A DNA stretch of 64,000 bases, from contig CBDCBG010000006.1 in assembly GCA_965214325.1 (NCBI GenBank), positions 124,001 through 188,000 of the forward strand. The letters are read 5' to 3'. Shown in pieces: positions 45,885-53,925 of the stretch. Source of the stretch: JAJEFO01 sp965214325 (GTDB lineage Bacteria > Pseudomonadota > Alphaproteobacteria > Rhodobacterales > Rhodobacteraceae). Each line of letters begins with the position of its first letter. Positions within the stretch are counted from its first letter, which is position 1. The position numbers and the translations under genes are program-made. The notes under the pieces are model-generated. The model was not told where the DNA came from, did not search any database, and saw nothing but the letters and a program-made list of their open reading frames with translations.

Positions 45885-47671
45885 CGATCCTCAGCGCTCT
45901 GCAGCGTGTCTACCACCGGATGGCTGAGAGTGGCGATGCGCCGCGCCCGGGCTATTCCAGTGAGAAGATCTCCTTTGCCGTGGTGCTGGACGCAAACGGC
46001 CACCCGCTTCGGCTGGCCGACAAACGGAGCCACGCGGGGAACAGGCCCGCGCCGGTGCCGATGAACGTGCCAGCCGGAGGCCGGACATCGGGCGTCAAGC
46101 CCAACCTTCTCTGGGACAAGACCGCCTATGTCTTCGGTGTCATTGCGGTCGAGGAAGAAGATGTCGATGGCAAGGTTCGCGTGATCCCCGGCCAGGGCAG
46201 GCGGACGTCGGACGAGCATGCCGCCTTTGTTGCAGCACACCAGGAACTGCTGTCCGGGGCAACCGATCCCGGGCTGGTGGCGCTCAAGAGATTTTCAGAG
46301 AATTGGCGACCGGAAATGTTCGCCAGGTTGCAATTCAGTTTCGATTCGCTGGACAAGAACGTGGTGTTCGAGTTCGATGACGGCAGCGGTCCACGCTTCG
46401 TTCACGAACGACAGGCCGCGATCGAGCTCTTCGACAGACCCTCGCAAGCCACGTCCGGACTGTGTCTCGTAACCGGAGAACACGCGCCGATCGAACGGCT
46501 GCATCCCAAGATCAAGGGTGTCATGGGCGCGCAAAGCTCTGGCGCCTCACTTGTGTCTTTCAATGACGATGCCTACGAATCGTTCGGCAAGTCTCAGGGC
46601 GCAAACGCGCCGGTATCGAAGCGTGCCGCCTTTGCCTATGGCGCGGCTCTGAACGCGCTGTTGGCGAGAGGTTCGGAACGCCATTTCCAGGTGGGCGATT
46701 CAACGGTCGTATTCTGGGCGGAGGCCGACCGGCCCGAAATCGTCAGAACGATTGAAGAGCTCATGGCCGGAACTCTACAGCCTCCTGATGAAGCGTCAGA
46801 GGCCATGAAGCTGAAGGCGGCGATTTCGGACGTGGCTTCGGGCCGACCGGCCGAACCTGGGCTTGACCCGGCGACCCGGGTCTACATCCTCGGGCTGGCA
46901 CCCAACGCGGCACGATTGTCGGTACGGTTCTGGCATCCCGGCACGTTCGGAGAATTCGCCCGCCACGTCGGCAGGTTCTGGGATGACCTCCAGATCGAAC
47001 CGGCTCCCTGGAAGGGGCCGCCCGCTGCCTGGTCGCTGCTCTACGAAACCGCGGTCCGGTTGGGCGGCAAGCCGAAGACCGGCACCATTCCGCAGCTCCT
47101 GGGCGGTCAGCTCATGCGATCCGTCCTGACTGGCCAGCCGCTGCCCAGCACGCTCCTGTCCGCCGTCATCGCCCGCATCCGCGCCGATGGACAGGTCAAC
47201 GGCCGTCGCGCCGCGATCTGCAAGGCGGTGATCAACCGCACCACGAAAGAGGAGGAAATCCCCGTGAGTCTCGACCCCGACAATTCCGACCCGGCCTATC
47301 GCCTCGGGCGTCTTTTTGCCGTTCTCGAGCGGGCGCAAACCAAGGCCCTTCCGGGGCTGAACGCCACCATCAAGGACCGCTACTTCGCTGCCGCATCGGC
47401 CACGCCTGCGCGCGTGTTCCCGCTTCTGGTCAAGCAGGCAACCCACCACATTGCCTCGCTGAGAAAGGACGAAAGCAACCGGCGGTTCGGCAATTGGCTG
47501 GAAAGGGAAATTGGCGCGATCTGGCTTGGACTGGACGCCGACATGCCCCGCTCCTTGCCTCTTGAAGACCAGGGGCGCTTCATTGCCGGGTACTACCACC
47601 AGCGCTGGACGAAATCCAAGGAAGACAAGGCCAGCGAAGGAACCGTCGAGAAAGAGGAGACAGACCAATGA
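45881..47671 (+). CDS. cas8c: Cas8c, large subunit of type I-C Cascade
   Basis: This 596-residue protein begins MTILSALQRVYHRMA. It contains the family blocks WDKTAYVFGV and VYILGLAPNAARLSVRFW and a helical C-terminal domain. It recognises the TTC PAM and opens target DNA. It overlaps cas5c upstream and cas7c downstream by ATGA. Its last 135 codons can also be translated separately as Cas11c. Confidence 0.94.
   Translation: MTILSALQRVYHRMAESGDAPRPGYSSEKISFAVVLDANGHPLRLADKRSHAGNRPAPVPMNVPAGGRTSGVKPNLLWDKTAYVFGVIAVEEEDVDGKVRVIPGQGRRTSDEHAAFVAAHQELLSGATDPGLVALKRFSENWRPEMFARLQFSFDSLDKNVVFEFDDGSGPRFVHERQAAIELFDRPSQATSGLCLVTGEHAPIERLHPKIKGVMGAQSSGASLVSFNDDAYESFGKSQGANAPVSKRAAFAYGAALNALLARGSERHFQVGDSTVVFWAEADRPEIVRTIEELMAGTLQPPDEASEAMKLKAAISDVASGRPAEPGLDPATRVYILGLAPNAARLSVRFWHPGTFGEFARHVGRFWDDLQIEPAPWKGPPAAWSLLYETAVRLGGKPKTGTIPQLLGGQLMRSVLTGQPLPSTLLSAVIARIRADGQVNGRRAAICKAVINRTTKEEEIPVSLDPDNSDPAYRLGRLFAVLERAQTKALPGLNATIKDRYFAAASATPARVFPLLVKQATHHIASLRKDESNRRFGNWLEREIGAIWLGLDADMPRSLPLEDQGRFIAGYYHQRWTKSKEDKASEGTVEKEETDQ
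47264..47671 (+). CDS. cas11c: Cas11c small subunit from an internal start in cas8c
   Basis: Inside cas8c, in frame, GTG 47264 is preceded by AGGAGG at eight bases. The product (135 residues, beginning MSLDPDNSDPAYRLGRLFAV) is a helical protein of the size of Cas11. In studied type I-C systems Cas11 is made from exactly such an internal start, so this is well supported by family knowledge plus the strong site. Confidence 0.8.
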   Translation: MSLDPDNSDPAYRLGRLFAVLERAQTKALPGLNATIKDRYFAAASATPARVFPLLVKQATHHIASLRKDESNRRFGNWLEREIGAIWLGLDADMPRSLPLEDQGRFIAGYYHQRWTKSKEDKASEGTVEKEETDQ

Positions 47672-48570
47672 CCGCACTGCAGAACCGCTATGATTTCGTG
47701 CTGTTCTTTGACGTTGCGAACGGCAACCCCAATGGCGATCCGGACGCCGGCAACCTGCCGCGCATGGACCCGGAAACCAGCCAGGGACTGGTTTCGGATG
47801 TGGCGATCAAGCGCAAGATCCGAAACTATGTCCTGGCTTCCCGTGAAGGTGAGGCGGGACACCATATCTACATGGCCGAGCGTGCGGTCCTGAACGATCA
47901 GCATGGCAAGGCATACGAGGCGATCGGCATCACGCCGCAGGCCAAGAAACTGCCGAAGAAGGACGAGGAGGCCGCTGCCCTGACCAGGTGGATGTGCGAC
48001 AATTTCTTTGACATTCGTGCATTCGGGGCCGTGATGACAACCGAAGTGAACTGCGGCCAGGTGAGGGGTCCGGTGCAGATTTCCTTTGCCCGGTCCGAAG
48101 AGGCGATCCTGCCACTGGAAATCTCGATCACCCGGTCTTCCGTGACCAACGAGAGAGATCGCGACAAGGAGCGCACCATGGGTCGCAAGCACATCGTCCC
48201 TTACGGCCTTTATCGCGCTCATGGATTCATCAACGCCAAGCTGGCGGAGAGGACCGGCTTTTCCGAAGACGATCTCGAAACCCTTTGGGACGCCTTGCGC
48301 GACATGCTGGATCTTGACCGGTCAGCCGCACGAGGCGAAATGGCCGCGCGACGCCTGATCGCCTTCCGCCATGACAGCGCTCTTGGCAACGCCCAGGCGC
48401 ACAAGCTCTTCGGCCGCGTAAGTGTGCATCGTCGGTCGGGCGGAGACCTGATTCCGGTAGGCGACTCCCGCGGTCACAACCTGCCACCGGCCCGCGCCTT
48501 CAGCGACTACGAAATCATGCTGAACCGGGAGGAACTGCCCATGGGCATCGAGATCGTTGAACCCTTCTGA
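47668..48570 (+). CDS. cas7c: Cas7c, crRNA backbone subunit
   Basis: This 300-residue protein of the Csd2 family has RYDFVLFFDVANGNPNGDPD at the start, then FFDIRAFGAVMTTEVNCGQV and RGPVQISFARS. Multiple copies coat the crRNA and kink it every sixth base, which explains the mismatch positions tolerated by the regulatory RNA upstream. It overlaps cas8c by ATGA. Confidence 0.96.
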   Translation: MTALQNRYDFVLFFDVANGNPNGDPDAGNLPRMDPETSQGLVSDVAIKRKIRNYVLASREGEAGHHIYMAERAVLNDQHGKAYEAIGITPQAKKLPKKDEEAAALTRWMCDNFFDIRAFGAVMTTEVNCGQVRGPVQISFARSEEAILPLEISITRSSVTNERDRDKERTMGRKHIVPYGLYRAHGFINAKLAERTGFSEDDLETLWDALRDMLDLDRSAARGEMAARRLIAFRHDSALGNAQAHKLFGRVSVHRRSGGDLIPVGDSRGHNLPPARAFSDYEIMLNREELPMGIEIVEPF

Positions 48571-49186
48571 GGACATTCCCCTTTCGGCTCTGCAGCACTG
48601 GCTGTTCTGTCCGCGCCAATTTGCGCTGATTCACATCGAACGCGTGTGGGCCGAAAACCGGTTCACTGCCGAGGGACGCGAGATGCACGGGCGGGTGCAT
48701 GGAGGCGGATCCGAGACCCGCCCGGGGATCCGAACACTTCGCGGCGTTGAAATCCGCTCGGGCCGGCACGGTCTGCACGGGGTGGCGGATGTCGTGGAAC
48801 TGCGCGGCGGGGAACCCTATCCAGTGGAATACAAGCGGGGGCAGCCCAAGGCCCATCGCGCGGATGAGGTTCAACTCTGTGCACAGGCATTGTGCCTGGA
48901 AGAAATGTTCGGTTGTGAAATTACCGAGGGCGCGCTGTTTTATGGCAAGACCCGGAGACGCACCACAGTGCAGTTGAGCGGCGAATTGCGGAAACTGACC
49001 CTGCAAACCGCCGATGCCATCCGTCAGTGCCTGAATTCCGGCATCCTTCCCACCGCAATCCATGACCCTGCGCGCTGTGATCGCTGCTCGCTTCGGGATA
49101 GCTGCCAGCCCCGACTTGGTGCTCGCCGCAAGGGTGTGGCGGACTGGATGGCTCGTGCCCTGGAAGCCGGAGGCGCGCCTGAGTGA
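48557..49186 (+). CDS. cas4: Cas4 nuclease
   Basis: This 209-residue protein has RecB-type nuclease motifs (GVADVVEL, PVEYKRGQPK) and an iron-sulphur cluster set by LFCPRQFALIH and the C-terminal CDRCSLRDSC. It trims and PAM-selects prespacers for Cas1-Cas2. A TTG at 48557 overlaps the cas7c end by 14 bases. It ends in a GTGA overlap with cas1. Confidence 0.94.
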   Translation: MNPSEDIPLSALQHWLFCPRQFALIHIERVWAENRFTAEGREMHGRVHGGGSETRPGIRTLRGVEIRSGRHGLHGVADVVELRGGEPYPVEYKRGQPKAHRADEVQLCAQALCLEEMFGCEITEGALFYGKTRRRTTVQLSGELRKLTLQTADAIRQCLNSGILPTAIHDPARCDRCSLRDSCQPRLGARRKGVADWMARALEAGGAPE

Positions 49187-50196
49187 AAAAGCTCCTGAAT
49201 ACGCTTTATGTCACCTCAGAAGGCGCGTGGCTCCGCAAGGACGGCGCGAATGTGGTGGTCAGGGTCGAGGGTGAAGAACGCGGGCGGGCTCCGCTTCACC
49301 TTCTTGGGGCGATCGTGTGCTTCGGGCAGGTCGGCGTTTCTCCGCAATTGATGCATGCCGCAGCTGAAACGGGTATATCCATCACCTTTCTCGGCTGGTC
49401 TGGCCGCTTCCTGGCAAGGGTCGAAGGTCCACAGAGCGGCAGTGTCCTGCTGCGACGGGCGCAGCATCGGTGTACGTGCGGCGATCCTCTGCCGGTCGCG
49501 CGCGCCGTTGTGGCCGCGAAGGCAGCAAACCAGCGCGGTGTCATCCGCCGTGCCATCCGTGATTACGGTGACGGGACGGGAGACCTGGATGCGGCGGAGC
49601 GACGGCTCACGGCTGCCGTCCGTGCAGCGCATTCGGCGCCGGAACTTGACATGCTGCGTGGCGCCGAAGGCGAAGCGGCCAATGCCTATTTTGCCGTCTT
49701 CGGCGCGTTGATTCGGGCGTCCGACATGACTTTCTGCGGGCGTTCGCGCCGTCCGCCGCTTGATCCGGTCAATGCAGTCCTGTCCTTTCTGTACGTCTTG
49801 CTGGCTGCAGACTGTCGGGCTGCGCTGGAAACGGTCGGCCTCGACCCTCAAATGGGATTCCTGCACAGCGACCGTCCGGGTCGGGCCAGCCTGGCTTTGG
49901 ATGTCATGGAGGAGTTTCGCGCTCCGCTCGCCGATCGGGTGTGCTTGACCCTTGTCAACCGTCGCCAACTGGGACTTGCGGATTTTCGGAAGGAGGAAAC
50001 GGGCGGCGTATTCTTGACAGAGGACGCGCGAAAGACCGTTCTGACCGCGTGGCAGGAGCGGAAGCGCACCGTTCTTGCCCATCCATTCCTGAACGAGAAG
50101 ATGCCCTTGGGGCTCTTTCCGTACGTTCAGGCACAGTTGCTGGCCCAGTTCCTGCGCGACGACCTTGATGGCTATCCTGCATTTGTCTGGAAGTAG
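49183..50196 (+). CDS. cas1: Cas1 integrase
   Basis: This 337-residue protein from GTG 49183. GAEGEAANAYF supplies the metal-binding Glu, and the block HSDRPGRASLALDVMEEFR supplies the His and Asp of the active site. It integrates spacers at the leader end. Two bases separate its stop from the cas2 ATG. Confidence 0.97.
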   Translation: MKKLLNTLYVTSEGAWLRKDGANVVVRVEGEERGRAPLHLLGAIVCFGQVGVSPQLMHAAAETGISITFLGWSGRFLARVEGPQSGSVLLRRAQHRCTCGDPLPVARAVVAAKAANQRGVIRRAIRDYGDGTGDLDAAERRLTAAVRAAHSAPELDMLRGAEGEAANAYFAVFGALIRASDMTFCGRSRRPPLDPVNAVLSFLYVLLAADCRAALETVGLDPQMGFLHSDRPGRASLALDVMEEFRAPLADRVCLTLVNRRQLGLADFRKEETGGVFLTEDARKTVLTAWQERKRTVLAHPFLNEKMPLGLFPYVQAQLLAQFLRDDLDGYPAFVWK

Positions 50197-50198
50197 CA

Positions 50199-50489
50199 AT
50201 GATGGTTCTCGTGACATATGACGTGAAGACGGAAACGGCGGCTGGCCGAAAGCGTCTGCGTCGGATTGCCCGCGTGTGCCAGAACTTCGGTCAGCGTGTT
50301 CAGTTTTCAGTGTTCGAGTGCGAGGTCGATCCGGCACAGTGGACGGCGTTGCGGGCCAAGCTCCTGTCCGAGTTCTTGGAGGATGAAGACAGCCTGCGTT
50401 TCTACATGCTGGGCGCTAACTGGAAGCGGCGCGTTGAACATCACGGGACCAAACCCGCCATCGATTTCGATGGGCCGCTTATCATGTGA
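50199..50489 (+). CDS. cas2: Cas2
   Basis: This 96-residue ferredoxin-fold protein begins MMVLVTYDV. The conserved Asp lies at strand 1, then RRIARVCQNFGQRVQFSVFE. It bridges two Cas1 dimers in the adaptation complex. It is the last cas gene and is followed by the leader. Confidence 0.96.
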   Translation: MMVLVTYDVKTETAAGRKRLRRIARVCQNFGQRVQFSVFECEVDPAQWTALRAKLLSEFLEDEDSLRFYMLGANWKRRVEHHGTKPAIDFDGPLIM

Positions 50490-50689
50490 TCAGCCGGCAT
50501 TTCTCGGCTTCTGCGAACCTCAAGCACACATTGAATTGGCAGAAGTTCGCTGCTGATCTTGCTCTTTGAAATCGTTGTATTTTGTCGAATCCTCGCGACC
50601 GTTGATGCTGAGACGCATCGTCGCGCATTGTCTGTTCGCGCAAAGAGCATGGTTTTTCTTTGGCCAAGAACCAGTTACCAAAGGAGGGG
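50490..50689 (+). promoter_or_regulatory. CRISPR leader
   Basis: These 200 bases between cas2 and the first repeat are richer in A and T than the cas genes and have no gene. Their position, and the repeat orientation (GAAAC end pointing away from cas2), mark this as the leader where new spacers enter and array transcription begins. Confidence 0.85.
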
Positions 50690-51575
50690 GTCGCCCCTTC
50701 ACCGGGGCGCGGATTGAAACTCGCCCTTCTCGATGGCCTCTGCCCGACGCTTCTGGTCGCCCCTTCACCGGGGCGCGGATTGAAACTCCGACCCTGCGGT
50801 GGCGGCGCCGACATGGACGGGTCGCCCCTTCACCGGGGCGCGGATTGAAACACTGTCCGTGTTCGGCTATGCAAGGCGGCTGATGGTCGCCCCTTCACCG
50901 GGGCGCGGATTGAAACCAGGTCAACCTGTAGAGCGGCGAACCAAGCCCTTGGTCGCCCCTTCACCGGGGCGCGGATTGAAACACCCGTCCGAATGTCGAT
51001 GCCGACACGCAATACCGGTCGCCCCTTCACCGGGGCGCGGATTGAAACGTCCAGCCGTGGGTCGACGACAGGCCGGACGCCGGTCGCCCCTTCACCGGGG
51101 CGCGGATTGAAACGACGACTCGACATCGCAGTCCCCGATATGGACACGGTCGCCCCTTCACCGGGGCGCGGATTGAAACAGGATCAAATATGGACTTGGA
51201 ACCGTCCGGGCGACGGTCGCCCCTTCACCGGGGCGCGGATTGAAACCGTCCAGATCAGCATTTGACTTTGATCGCCGAACGGTCGCCCCTTCACCGGGGC
51301 GCGGATTGAAACGGAATAACGGGCGGCGAGTATGACACCGTAAACGGTCGCCCCTTCACCGGGGCGCGGATTGAAACCTTTATTGGAAAAACGCCATCGA
51401 CAACGGCCCGCGGTCGCCCCTTCACCGGGGCGCGGATTGAAACTCCGACCCTGCGGTGGCGGCGCCGACATGGACGCGGTCGCCCCTTCACCGGGGCGCG
51501 GATTGAAACTTTGCCGAGTCGCTCGAAGTGGTCAATCAATCGGGGTCGCCCCTTCACCGGGGCGCGGATTGAAAC
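50690..51575 (+). CRISPR. Type I-C CRISPR array, leader-proximal part (14 repeats)
   Basis: Fourteen identical 31-bp repeats start GTCGCCCCTTCACC and end GCGGATTGAAAC, with spacers of about 34-36 bp. Most repeats are preceded by an extra G. The stem CGCCCC/GGGGCG is perfect. One spacer occurs twice (50787 and 51444), and the spacer at 50983 recurs in the distal part. The spacer after the 14th repeat is interrupted by an insertion sequence. Confidence 0.98.
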
Positions 51576-51606
51576 AATAAAAAGAAGGTAACTGCTCACC
51601 CCATTT

Positions 51607-53067
51607 TCAGGCATCCTGATCGAGACAGTCAACGGCCTTTCCCTTGAGGGCGATCATGATGGCGACGAGCGGGTTGTATCCGAGCGCGGCCATTGTCCGG
51701 AGGTAGCTCGATATGCGGCACCAGGCGTGTGCGAACGCGACGCTTCGGAAGCAGCCCGATATCTTCTGCTTGACCTTGGCCATCCTGAAGTCGCGCTCCG
51801 CCCGGTTGTTCGAGAACGGGGTGTCGGCACGCCTTGTGAAGCGCAGGACGTTCCGTCTCTGGGCGGCGAGGCGTTCGAGAAGGTTGTGGGCATCGGACCT
51901 GGCGACCGGTCCGCGGCGGCCCTTCCGCCTCTTCGGGATCTCGGGCATCTCCTTTCGGCCCTGCTCCAGGATCTCCCTGTAGCATCGTGCGACTCGCCTG
52001 TAGTGGCGCATGGAGAGCCGCCTGTCCGGCCGTCGCATGACCTGCCGCCGCGCGATGAGCAGCAGCTTGCGCATCCTCTCCGCCCACGGCCAGCCGTTGC
52101 TGTCGGTCACGGCCTGAAGCTCGCGCAGCAAATGGGCGCCGCACAGCTGATGCCTGCAGTTCGTGTAGGTGAGGTACGCCTTCCAGCAGTCGTGGACGAT
52201 GACGCCTCCGTACCTGGGGATGATCCCGATGTCGTCGATGGCCTCGCATCCGCGCTTCCGGTGCAGCCGCTTGACGGTGACCGGGCCGCCGGAGCAGACG
52301 TGGATCCAGTGGTTCCTTCCGTCCACCCGCAGCGAGGTTTCGTCGACGTTCAGCACGGGCATCGCGAGGAGCTTCCCGATCGCGGCGGCCTCCCATGTTT
52401 CCAGCGCCTGATGCAGGCGCGAGACGAAGCCGAGAAGCGTGGCCTCGGAGAGCAGCCGTCCGGTCGTCGCCTGGATCATGGCCGCGGTCCGCTTGAGCGG
52501 GACCATCTGCGCGCAGAGCAGGTGCACGGCATAGGCGACGATGCCGGGTCCGTACTGCAGCGGCCCCGGCATGGTGTCGGGGAACGCGCCCTTGTTCCGG
52601 GCGCGGCAGCGCGGGCAGTCCTTGATCTCGGCCTCGACCCGGCGCTCGACGGTCTCGAAGACGATGTCGATCCCGACGCGTGCCTCGTGTCCGGAGCACG
52701 CGGTTCCGGACAGGTCGTGGCCGCATTGCCGGCACGCGGTGACCGGGCTGGATTCCGTGACGGTGACCGTGCGCAGGTTGCCCGGTTCCGTCTCCCTCGC
52801 CTTCGGCCCCTTGCTGCGGGAGCCCTTGCCGGCGCGCCGCGCGGTCTCGTCCCTGTCCGTCTGCGACGGCGGGAGGCCGGAGTTGCGCGAGGTCTTCGGC
52901 GTCGTCTTCTCGAGGAACACCGCCACCAAGATGTCCAGAAGCAGGAACAGGGCGTCGATCAGCGCGAGGGTTTCGGCGCCCGCCTCGCCCTTCCGCTTGA
53001 TGCCGTCGAACCGGGCCCGGCAATCGTCCATCTGCGCGCGCAGCGATGCCCCGTTCACCGTCGCCAT
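51607..53067 (-). CDS. IS66-family transposase (TnpC type)
   Basis: This 486-residue protein shows the IS66 layout: an N-terminal coiled region, KTSRNSGLPPSQTDRDETAR, a zinc-binding CRQCGHDL and CPRCRARN segment. The DDE core has VLNVDETSLRVDGRNHWIHV, GVIVHDCWKAYLTY and the glutamate in SNNRAERDFRMAKVKQK. Its ATG at 53067 overlaps the methyltransferase stop by one base, with GGAG upstream. It looks intact. Confidence 0.94.
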   Translation of the reverse strand: MATVNGASLRAQMDDCRARFDGIKRKGEAGAETLALIDALFLLLDILVAVFLEKTTPKTSRNSGLPPSQTDRDETARRAGKGSRSKGPKARETEPGNLRTVTVTESSPVTACRQCGHDLSGTACSGHEARVGIDIVFETVERRVEAEIKDCPRCRARNKGAFPDTMPGPLQYGPGIVAYAVHLLCAQMVPLKRTAAMIQATTGRLLSEATLLGFVSRLHQALETWEAAAIGKLLAMPVLNVDETSLRVDGRNHWIHVCSGGPVTVKRLHRKRGCEAIDDIGIIPRYGGVIVHDCWKAYLTYTNCRHQLCGAHLLRELQAVTDSNGWPWAERMRKLLLIARRQVMRRPDRRLSMRHYRRVARCYREILEQGRKEMPEIPKRRKGRRGPVARSDAHNLLERLAAQRRNVLRFTRRADTPFSNNRAERDFRMAKVKQKISGCFRSVAFAHAWCRISSYLRTMAALGYNPLVAIMIALKGKAVDCLDQDA

Positions 53068-53726
53068 CACTCCGCCTCCACCGCCATGATCGCCGAGACC
53101 ACCGCCAGCCGCTCGCCCGGCGGCATCTTCCGGTAGCCCTCCGCCCAGCGGGCGGCCTTGCGCCTGATGCGCTGGCGGTCGGTCCTGTCCCGCCCGGCAT
53201 GGCCGGCCCAGTGCATCCGGTCGGGCGCGAAGTTGAACCAGACCACCTCGGTGCGGACCTGGCCCTGGGTCGTCACCTGAAGCGCGATCCGGCGCCAGTC
53301 CCGCAGCATGTCGTCGTACAGCGCCGAGGGGTGTCCCGAGACCATCACCTGGCACGGCAGGCCCTTGAGCAGGTCGAGGAGCGCGACATGGTCGGCCTCG
53401 GCGTAGTCGTGGCGGTACCGCCGCCGCGACCGGCGGGTCGCGTGCAGGTACGGCGGGTCGCTGTAGACCAGTTCCGTGCCCCGGAACGGGAAGCCGGCCA
53501 GGAACGCGTGCGCGCAGCCGTGCACCAGCTCCACCGGGTAGCCGCACTCGAACCCGTCAATCGCGCGCCGGTCCCGGTCGATCCCGATGCTGCGCGCCGC
53601 CGGGGCCTTGCGCTTCATCAGCGCGCCGCCCCCGAGATGAGACTCCAGATAAAGATCGTGCGGGGGCTGGAGTCCCAGAAGCATCTGGCACAGCCCGCTC
53701 GTTGCCTTGGAACCAAAATATCCCAT
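53067..53726 (-). CDS. DNA adenine methyltransferase (D12/Dam-like), IS cargo
   Basis: This 219-residue protein begins MGYFGSKATSGLCQML (SAM-binding FxGsK motif) and has SDPPYLHATRRSRRRYRH, the DPPY catalytic motif of N6-adenine methylases of the D12 class. The motif order fits the Dam group. It is the first gene of a two-gene operon with the transposase and lies wholly inside the IS, so it is cargo. It may methylate the element ends or host DNA to tune transposition or resist restriction (inference). Confidence 0.85.
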   Translation of the reverse strand: MGYFGSKATSGLCQMLLGLQPPHDLYLESHLGGGALMKRKAPAARSIGIDRDRRAIDGFECGYPVELVHGCAHAFLAGFPFRGTELVYSDPPYLHATRRSRRRYRHDYAEADHVALLDLLKGLPCQVMVSGHPSALYDDMLRDWRRIALQVTTQGQVRTEVVWFNFAPDRMHWAGHAGRDRTDRQRIRRKAARWAEGYRKMPPGERLAVVSAIMAVEAE

Positions 53727-53925
53727 CAACGGTCCCCGTCGCTCACGGGAACCGCCGATAACCGGATCAGTCTACGGTGTCAACTCCCCTCGCCACCGAC
53801 GTCCCGTGCGGCGGGCCCCGGCCAGTCAGCGCCTCCAATGATCTCGTCGGATGTCACCCCGACATCGTTCCGGAACTAGGGGGTGAGCAGTTACAAAAGA
53901 AGAAAAGAGAATACGGGCAATAACG

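Larger units (their letters stand above)
51588..53894 (-). mobile_element. IS66-family element with methyltransferase cargo, inside a CRISPR spacer
   Basis: The ends are exact: GTAACTGCTCACCCC on the left and its reverse complement on the right (15-bp terminal inverted repeats). AAAAGAAG is duplicated on both sides (51580-51587 and 53895-53902), the 8-bp duplication usual for IS66. Length is 2,307 bp. It carries one IS66 transposase and one DNA adenine methyltransferase, and no tnpA or tnpB. Removing it restores a normal 35-bp spacer. Confidence 0.95.
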
